11,805 bases of DNA, from positions 1-11,805 of the forward strand of contig DKPS01000116.1 of assembly GCA_002471345.1 (NCBI GenBank), given 5' to 3'. The DNA comes from Saprospiraceae bacterium UBA7328. Lineage in GTDB: Bacteria; Bacteroidota; Bacteroidia; Chitinophagales; Saprospiraceae. This document shows positions 7,657-11,805 of the stretch, one piece after another (the first letter of the stretch is position 1; every line of letters starts with the position of its first letter). Below the pieces are notes generated by a model, which ran no database searches, was not told where the DNA came from, and saw only the letters and a program-made list of their open reading frames with translations. The position numbers and the translations under genes were made by a program.

Positions 7657-7826
7657 TTTAGTTGTTTTATAGATCTACTTCTTGTTGGACCGATTTTTCA
7701 GATTGTACGAATGATGCGAGTATTACTTTCAAGATCACTAATTTTTAAAATAAATGTTAATCTATACGTATTAATGATAGCTGAAGTGTACGTTTTACGT
7801 TAGTAAAGAAAGGAATAATCAAAGAC

Positions 7827-8384
7827 ATGAAACAAATGAAATACATTTTATATTCTATAATTCTTATCGGACTTTTGGCATGTGGGAAAGATGACGATGT
7901 GACTGCAAATGAGCTGAGGTATGATGGGGAGAACTTTACATCTCCACTTATAGATGCCGGGGATCATGAAGCTGCAGTCAGATTTAGATCCGTTGAAACC
8001 AGCTCATTCATAGGCAAGCAACTTACGGCGGTTGACGTCTTCCTTTATGATGTGCCAACAAGTATATTTCTAAATATTTATACTTCAGGAAGTGCTGCAG
8101 GTCCAGGAGTACCAGTTATTCGTGAAGAGATTACTTCAGGAGTCAGAGCGAATTCATTAAATAGAATTACACTGAACCCTCCTATGGATATATCCAATGA
8201 AATGTGGCTGAGTGTCAATTGGTCACAGAGTAGTAGTCAACAGGTTATTGGATGTGATGAAGGCCCAGCAAACCCAAATGGAGATTGGATATTTGTATCT
8301 ACTAATACTAATGGATGGACATCACTTCGAGAAACTAATGGTGAAAGCGTGAATTGGAATATTAGAGGTATAGTTTCAGAATAA
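7827..8384 (+). CDS. Surface-type lipoprotein with a beta-sandwich (cleaved-adhesin-associated-like) domain
   Basis: This is a 185-residue lipoprotein. The signal peptide ends in the lipobox G-L-L-A-C with the lipidated Cys at 19. G-K-D-D-D follows at +2 to +6, resembling the lipoprotein export signal (K followed by acidic residues) that sends Bacteroidota lipoproteins to the outer face of the outer membrane. The mature part is one predicted all-beta domain: G-K-Q-L-T-A-V-D-V-F-L-Y-D, I-F-L-N-I-Y-T-S-G near 81-89, a central I-T-L-N-P-P-M-D-I-S-N-E-M-W-L-S-V-N-W, a D-E-G-P-A-N-P-N-G-D-W loop, and a C-terminal V-N-W-N-I-R-G-I-V. The same strand order occurs as an accessory domain at the end of large Bacteroidota peptidases and adhesins, where it may bind ligand. 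Here it stands alone. The start is the ATG preceded by an A/G-rich A-A-A-G-A-A-A-G-G-A stretch. It ends 10 bases from the convergent DJ-1 gene. The specific function is unknown. Confidence 0.8.
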   Translation: MKQMKYILYSIILIGLLACGKDDDVTANELRYDGENFTSPLIDAGDHEAAVRFRSVETSSFIGKQLTAVDVFLYDVPTSIFLNIYTSGSAAGPGVPVIREEITSGVRANSLNRITLNPPMDISNEMWLSVNWSQSSSQQVIGCDEGPANPNGDWIFVSTNTNGWTSLRETNGESVNWNIRGIVSE

Positions 8385-8394
8385 GGATAATGAC

Positions 8395-8976
8395 TTAACC
8401 TAAATATTCCATATAACTAGCTGTAGTATCTCTTGCCTTTTTGCCAAGTTCCTGTTCGACGATATAGAGGCTCATGTCTATTCCTGCACTTACACCTGCT
8501 GATGTAACAAAACGGCCATTATCTATAAATCTTTCTCCCTTACAAATTTCTATAGTCTCATCTTGTTTTTGTAACACATCCAATGCAAGATGGTGACTGG
8601 TCGCTTTCTTGTTTTTGAGATATCCTAATTTTGCCAAAACAAGTGATCCTGTACAAACAGTTGCCGTTCTTTTAGAATTATCGATTACACTTCTTAGAGG
8701 GGATAGAACTCCTTCATCTTTTATGATTGGTCTAGTTCCAAAACCTCCTGGAATAAGAAATAAATCATATCCTTTATCAGCAGATATAACTTCAGAAGGA
8801 GTAACTTCTAAAAGTGACTTAGAAACTATAATTTTATTTTTGAGGCCTACAGTTTTTACATCATAAGCGTCATCTTGACTCAGATAATTAGCGGAGGTGA
8901 AAACCTCCAAAGGTCCAGCGAAATCCAAAAGTTCGACATCATCAAATAGAAGAATTCCAATCGTTTTCTTACTCAT
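8395..8976 (-). CDS. DJ-1/PfpI family protein, isonitrile-hydratase-like
   Basis: This is a 193-residue cytoplasmic protein of the class I glutamine-amidotransferase-like/DJ-1 superfamily. The sequence opens with T-I-G-I-L-L-F-D-D-V-E-L-L-D-F-A-G-P-L-E-V-F (5-26), the block shared by isonitrile hydratase (InhA) and the N-terminal domain of GlxA/FtrA-type AraC regulators, with Asp18 in the acid position. The nucleophile elbow is V-C-T-G-S with Cys108 and Thr109, followed by A-T-S-H-H (His128/129). No AraC DNA-binding domain follows, so it is a stand-alone enzyme-like form. A longer reading from 9027 would add 17 hydrophobic residues read from inside the upstream gene. I reject that because M-S-K-K-T-I-G is the normal family start. 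Its ATG (8974-8976) overlaps the stop of the M20 gene by 8 bases, so translation is coupled. The start codon also lies in a hairpin. The reaction (isonitrile hydration, glyoxalase or other) is not settled. Confidence 0.88.
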   Translation of the reverse strand: MSKKTIGILLFDDVELLDFAGPLEVFTSANYLSQDDAYDVKTVGLKNKIIVSKSLLEVTPSEVISADKGYDLFLIPGGFGTRPIIKDEGVLSPLRSVIDNSKRTATVCTGSLVLAKLGYLKNKKATSHHLALDVLQKQDETIEICKGERFIDNGRFVTSAGVSAGIDMSLYIVEQELGKKARDTTASYMEYLG

Positions 8977-10426
8977 GACCACTGTGATCATGATCAAACA
9001 TATAATCAGGAATAGGAGCAGGGCCATCGGGTACTATAGGCTCATATTTAAAATCTCCCTTTCTTTTCATAAATTCTGCTGTTACTTCTTTAATAAGATC
9101 AGGGCTTTCATACAAGTCTATCATTGTCATGGATAAAGCTTTTGAAGCATATGCTAATCCTTTGTGTCCTATAGACATCCCTCCACAAGCTACTACAGCC
9201 CAGCTGTGCCATGGCGTTTTATAAGGTGCTGTAGGTGCTCCCATTCGAATCATTGGCACAATCCAACTCACATCACCACTGTCTGTACTTCCACCCATTG
9301 GGTGTTCTTGTGTTTCTCTCATTGGCTTTACTGTGCCATCCATTCCCACCATAGGCTTTCCAGTTGCTTCTTGTATTCCTTTTCCAAATTTTGTTTCTTG
9401 ATCAGTATATTCTATATCACCGAGCAATTCAATATTGGCTTGCATTTTAGCGCCTCCTGTTCGATTGGGAAGTATTTCATGGATACCTGAGATTAGATTG
9501 ATTTTGTAGTCTACATCAGCTAGTATCGCAGCTCCTTCAGCCATTTCCATAATCCTCTTATACACTACATTCATACCTTCTCTTTTAGTATCTCTTACTC
9601 TTACCCATAGTTTAGAATAATCAGGTACTACGTTTACCACTTTCCCTGCATCCATGATGTGATAATGTATTCTCACAGTAGGTTTTACATGTTCCCTATA
9701 GTAATTCATACCCTGAGTGTACATCTCAAGAGCATCGGATGCACTTCTTCCGTTCCAAGGATCTGCTGAAGCATGGGCTGCTTGTCCTGTGAACTCTACC
9801 ATAAAGTCTACTAATGCAAGTGAGCTCTGAACATCAGTTTCGATCTCATCAGTCGGGTGCCAATCCATCATCACATCAACTCCATCAAAAACGCCCTCTT
9901 TAGCCATAAATACTTTAGCGAAGTATTTCTCTTCGGCAGGAGTACCAAAAAACCTAACAGTACCTTTAATCTTGCCAGCATCCATTAATTCTTTTATTGC
10001 AAATGCAGCCCCAAAACTGGCAACACCAAAAACATTATGGCCACAACCATGACCTGGTTTTCCTTCTTCAAGAGGGTCTTTTGTAGGTGAAGTTTTTTGT
10101 GATAATCCAGGAAGTGCATCAAATTCTCCTAATATCCCTATTACCGGACTGCCACTTCCATATGTAGCGGTGAAAGCCGTTGGTATTTTGCCTACCCCTC
10201 TTTCTACTTTGAATCCTTTGGATTCAGCATAATCTGATAATGCCTTCGCTGATTTTGACTCTTCAAAAGCCAATTCTGCATAAGCCCAAATTTCATCACT
10301 GAGACCTGTAAGTTCTTCTAAATGATTATCTATTGTTTTTACAACAGCTTTCTTATTACTGTTCCATTGGGCATGGAGAGTGGAAGTTAAAAAGGTTGAG
10401 ATTATAATAATTATTAGGATTCGCAT
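8969..10426 (-). CDS. Exported M20D metallo-amidohydrolase, AbgB-like
   Basis: This is a 485-residue zinc or manganese amidohydrolase. The signal peptide covers residues 1-19 (I-L-I-I-I-I-I-S ... L-H-A), so it should act in the periplasm. The M20D metal-site residues are present: Cys128 and His130 in G-H-G-C-G-H-N, Glu165/Glu166 in T-P-A-E-E, His190 in D-W-H-P-T, and His407 in P-W-H-S-W. G-E-F-D-A-L-P-G-L at 100-108 and the dimerisation-domain block A-A-H-A-S-A-D-P-W-N-G-R-S-A at 216-229 also fit. Length and pattern are closest to p-aminobenzoyl-glutamate hydrolase subunit B (AbgB) and aminoacylase-type relatives, which cleave N-acyl or N-aroyl amino acids. AbgB normally pairs with AbgA, and no AbgA is seen here. 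The C-terminus ends in an odd Asp/His tail, D-H-D-H-S-G-H-E, possibly metal-binding. The stop overlaps the DJ-1 start. A near-consensus -7 element (TATATTCG) lies about 25 bases upstream of the ATG. Confidence 0.92.
   Translation of the reverse strand: MRILIIIIISTFLTSTLHAQWNSNKKAVVKTIDNHLEELTGLSDEIWAYAELAFEESKSAKALSDYAESKGFKVERGVGKIPTAFTATYGSGSPVIGILGEFDALPGLSQKTSPTKDPLEEGKPGHGCGHNVFGVASFGAAFAIKELMDAGKIKGTVRFFGTPAEEKYFAKVFMAKEGVFDGVDVMMDWHPTDEIETDVQSSLALVDFMVEFTGQAAHASADPWNGRSASDALEMYTQGMNYYREHVKPTVRIHYHIMDAGKVVNVVPDYSKLWVRVRDTKREGMNVVYKRIMEMAEGAAILADVDYKINLISGIHEILPNRTGGAKMQANIELLGDIEYTDQETKFGKGIQEATGKPMVGMDGTVKPMRETQEHPMGGSTDSGDVSWIVPMIRMGAPTAPYKTPWHSWAVVACGGMSIGHKGLAYASKALSMTMIDLYESPDLIKEVTAEFMKRKGDFKYEPIVPDGPAPIPDYMFDHDHSGHE
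8973..8993 (-). promoter_or_regulatory. mRNA hairpin enclosing the DJ-1 start codon
   Basis: On the minus-strand transcript the last codons of the M20 gene form a 9-bp stem (one G-U pair) with a 3-base loop. The DJ-1 AUG lies wholly in the 3' arm, paired with an upstream CAU. Ribosomes finishing the M20 gene would melt it, which would couple DJ-1 translation to M20 translation. The structure is read directly; the regulatory role is inferred. Confidence 0.5.
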
Positions 10427-10544
10427 ATCATTTTTTTTATCAGAACCGAATATAACTAAATGAGTGATTATACTTGATTGTTCTTGTTAAAGTATGTTGA
10501 TCGTATTATGGGACTTCATTCTTTAATAAGTTAATTGGGCTACA

Positions 10545-10569
10545 TATTGAAGAACATTGGTCTTCAATA
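10545..10569. repeat. Perfect 9-bp inverted repeat
   Basis: TATTGAAGA (10545-10553) and its exact complement TCTTCAATA (10561-10569) flank a 7-base spacer. No T-tract follows on either side, so it is more like an operator or a hairpin in an untranslated RNA than a terminator. It sits 118 bases upstream of the M20 start and about 300 bases upstream of the lipoprotein gene. Confidence 0.45.
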
Positions 10570-10826
10570 CCTTCAGGAAAGTTTATGAGAAGGTAAATGA
10601 AACGAAGAATTAAATTAGAAACAAATCATTGAGAATCCATTCTGGAATGAAAAACCAATAATTCATAAGTGATTAGAAGATCTTAAGGTAATAGTAGCTC
10701 TGGCTGTCGTTCTACTGTTCAACAAGAACCTCAAAATCGAAAATTCAACCCATTATTTAATTAATATCAGAGAAATTGTGAATTCCTACCACCCAAAAGT
10801 ATGGCATATGCGTTCATGCAGATCAA

Positions 10827-10834
10827 TAAGTTTG
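10827..10834 (+). promoter_or_regulatory. Candidate -7 promoter element for the downstream lipoprotein
   Basis: TAAGTTTG matches TAnnTTTG exactly and lies 33 bases before the ATG at 10868, giving a predicted leader of about 25-30 bases. That is an ordinary arrangement for Bacteroidota. No TTTG or TTG is found at the usual -33 distance, which lowers confidence. Confidence 0.45.
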
Positions 10835-10867
10835 GGCCAGAATTATTAGAATAATAAAAAATTACAA

Positions 10868-11314
10868 ATGAAGGATTTATTTATTTTCATCGCTATCTTA
10901 TCCATGATTTTCATCTCGTCTTGTTCAAAAGATGAAGAAGAAATAGATTCTATCATTGGAATGTGGGAAGGAGAATCTATTCAGCAAGGATTAGGAGCAA
11001 TCCAATTATCTGTTAACATTTCATCACTAACTGAGGGCAGTATTGCTGGTAATTTAAACTCATTTCTAAATGATTTGAGTCAATGTGACACTCAAGTTTA
11101 TTCTTGCACTTCTTTTGATTGTGCCACACAATGGAGGTTTTTAAGCAAATCAGGTAATACCTATAAATTCTTTGAAGAAAACTTAGCTGGTAGTGAATGT
11201 ACAGATGGCAACATACAAGTCAGCTTGCAAGGCACAAATAGACTAACCGGTACGTGGAGTTTGCCTGATGATCCATCTATTTCTAATCAGATTACACTTT
11301 CGAGGTCTATTTGA
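10868..11314 (+). CDS. Small lipocalin-like lipoprotein of unknown function
   Basis: This is a 148-residue lipoprotein. The hydrophobic signal ends in F-I-S-S-C with the lipidated Cys at 19, followed by S-K-D-E-E-E, an acidic surface-export-like signal similar to that of the lipoprotein at 7827. The mature part begins I-I-G-M-W-E-G-E-S (29-37), the G-x-W-x-G opening typical of small lipocalin-like or related beta-barrels. It continues as alternating strands and ends with R-L-T-G-T-W-S-L and a final strand. Four cysteines (73, 80, 85, 111) suggest two disulfides, consistent with a location outside the cytoplasm. No named family is recognised beyond this fold-level resemblance. The leader is A-rich with no Shine-Dalgarno, and a good -7 element lies 33 bases upstream. 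The gene stands alone with no same-strand neighbour close by. Confidence 0.78.
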   Translation: MKDLFIFIAILSMIFISSCSKDEEEIDSIIGMWEGESIQQGLGAIQLSVNISSLTEGSIAGNLNSFLNDLSQCDTQVYSCTSFDCATQWRFLSKSGNTYKFFEENLAGSECTDGNIQVSLQGTNRLTGTWSLPDDPSISNQITLSRSI

Positions 11315-11319
11315 AATAG
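11307..11319 (+). terminator. Weak terminator-like hairpin at the lipoprotein stop codon
   Basis: CTATT (11307-11311) and AATAG (11315-11319) form a 5-bp stem whose 3-base loop is the TGA stop codon. A T-rich but interrupted stretch follows. The stem is short and A/T-only at its top, so this is only a possible terminator. Confidence 0.3.
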
Positions 11320-11641
11320 TTTCTTCGCATTTATTCTTTGATGTTGATTTTGTCTATCACAATTGAAGAAAGAAAGTAGGTCAACATCTATCTAAACGTT
11401 TTATGTTTATTCACTAAAGTAGCATATCAATAAAAGGGAGATCCTATAATGCAGAATAAACCGTCGTTTTAGAACAGTTTGAAATGTTTAGATAATATTC
11501 AAGATTTAGCCTGTAATATCGGTGTGCAAATAGGGTAGTGTCTCACTATTGATAGGAAAGGGACAAAATGGCTAACGGTAAGAATATGAAGCATAGAGAC
11601 TGAATGGGAGCAATGAATTCATATACATTGATGTGCCTTCG
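11320..11641. other. Intergenic region with inverted repeats, no gene
   Basis: No coding frame is convincing. A perfect 8-bp inverted repeat with arms at 11340-11347 and 11381-11388 encloses a 33-base loop. A 5-bp hairpin with 3-base loop lies at 11536-11548. An AGGGAGAT motif stands 9 bases ahead of an ATG at 11450, but that frame encodes only M-Q-N-K-P-S-F before a stop, so it is not called as a gene. Confidence 0.45.
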
Positions 11642-11805
11642 TTATTTAATTTCTTTGTCAATAATAACAAGTAATTCATCTGTAAATTTCAGTAATTGTT
11701 CTTATTTATAAAGTCTCCTGCTTTCTAAACTTCTATGTGGTATTAAAAGCCCTTCGAGTGAATTGTCGTCTAATAAATTGTGAATTGCTTTGCTCCTTAA
11801 TTTTT
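11642..11805 (-). pseudogene. C-terminal end of an unidentified gene with an in-frame TAA (partial)
   Basis: On the minus strand a frame entering from the right edge is open for 33 codons and reads like real protein (A-I-H-N-L-L-D-D-N-S-L-E-G-L-L-I-P, then R-S-L-E-S-R-R-L-Y-K). It reaches a TAA at 11702-11704. The same frame then continues for 19 more protein-like codons (E-Q-L-L-K-F-T-D-E-L-L-V-I-I-D-K-E-I-K) to a TAA at 11642-11644. Either the gene ends normally at 11702 and the rest is chance, or a nonsense codon interrupts a longer helical C-terminus. The latter looks more likely because composition and helical character continue across the stop. I do not recognise the family, and most of the gene lies outside the window. 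Confidence 0.4.

Larger units (their letters stand above)
10427..10867. other. Intergenic region between divergent M20 and lipoprotein genes
   Basis: This 441-base stretch shows no supportable gene on either strand. It contains the short upstream region of the M20 gene, a perfect 9-bp inverted repeat at 10545-10569, a small CATTC/GAATG repeat near 10640, and a TAAGTTTG promoter element at 10827. The remaining sequence shows nothing I recognise. Confidence 0.5.

Noticed and set aside
8977..9027. Longer DJ-1 reading starting at 9027 with a hydrophobic N-terminus
   Set aside because: The extra 17 residues are an out-of-frame reading of the M20 C-terminus. Family members start at the M-S-K-K-T-I-G equivalent, and the ATG at 8976 makes a classic stop/start overlap.
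8609..9490. Three plus-strand open frames (8609-8866, 8897-9136, 9164-9490)
   Set aside because: All are antisense to the well-supported DJ-1 and M20 genes and show no family motifs. The third is rich in His, Ser and Cys, as expected from an antisense reading.
11450..11473. ATG with an upstream AGGGAGAT, possible small peptide gene
   Set aside because: It encodes only seven residues before a TAG, with no sign of a leader-peptide attenuator downstream.
158..11805. Recoded stop codons (TAG/TAA read as amino acids) as an explanation for the two interrupted genes
   Set aside because: The intact genes of normal length in this window terminate at TAA or TGA exactly where their families end, so TAA at least is a normal stop and simple nonsense mutations are the more economical explanation.

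Overview
This is an AT-rich stretch (roughly one third G+C by eye) from a Bacteroidota chromosome, most likely a marine or soil member of the Cytophagales or a relative. The reasons are a seven-repeat FG-GAP/ASPIC-UnbV protein with a C-terminal type IX secretion sorting domain, two lipoproteins whose lipobox Cys is followed by an acidic surface-export-like signal (C-G-K-D-D-D and C-S-K-D-E-E-E), near absence of Shine-Dalgarno sequences, and two exact matches to the Bacteroidota -7 promoter element TAnnTTTG. No phage, IS element, CRISPR, tRNA or rRNA is visible.

Layout, left to right. Positions 1-77 hold the tail of an upstream gene and a good intrinsic terminator. A TPM-domain gene follows at 158-658, broken by an in-frame TAG. 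Next come two minus-strand genes: a PIG3-type quinone oxidoreductase and the large secreted FG-GAP protein. About 750 bases without a convincing gene follow (3683-4423); the part at 4099-4304 is unusually rich in inverted repeats, two of them interleaved like a pseudoknot. A plus-strand pair then encodes a 12-helix MATE exporter and a membrane-anchored serine hydrolase of the beta-lactamase/6-aminohexanoate-dimer hydrolase type. A small Dabb protein converges on it. A plus-strand lipoprotein with a beta-sandwich domain converges on a minus-strand, translationally coupled pair: an exported M20D amidohydrolase and a DJ-1/PfpI protein. A second lipoprotein lies at 10868-11314. The right edge carries the C-terminal end of an unidentified minus-strand gene that also contains an in-frame stop.

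Most of the genes are ordinary accessory metabolism and cell-surface functions, and no defence or mobile system is evident. The most interesting signals are non-coding or architectural. One is a 9-bp mRNA hairpin that buries the DJ-1 start codon inside the last codons of the M20 gene. Another is the structured intergenic region ahead of the MATE operon. The others are the lack of an ATG for the MATE gene and the two in-frame nonsense codons in the edge genes. Function calls rest on motif recognition by eye; no database search was run.
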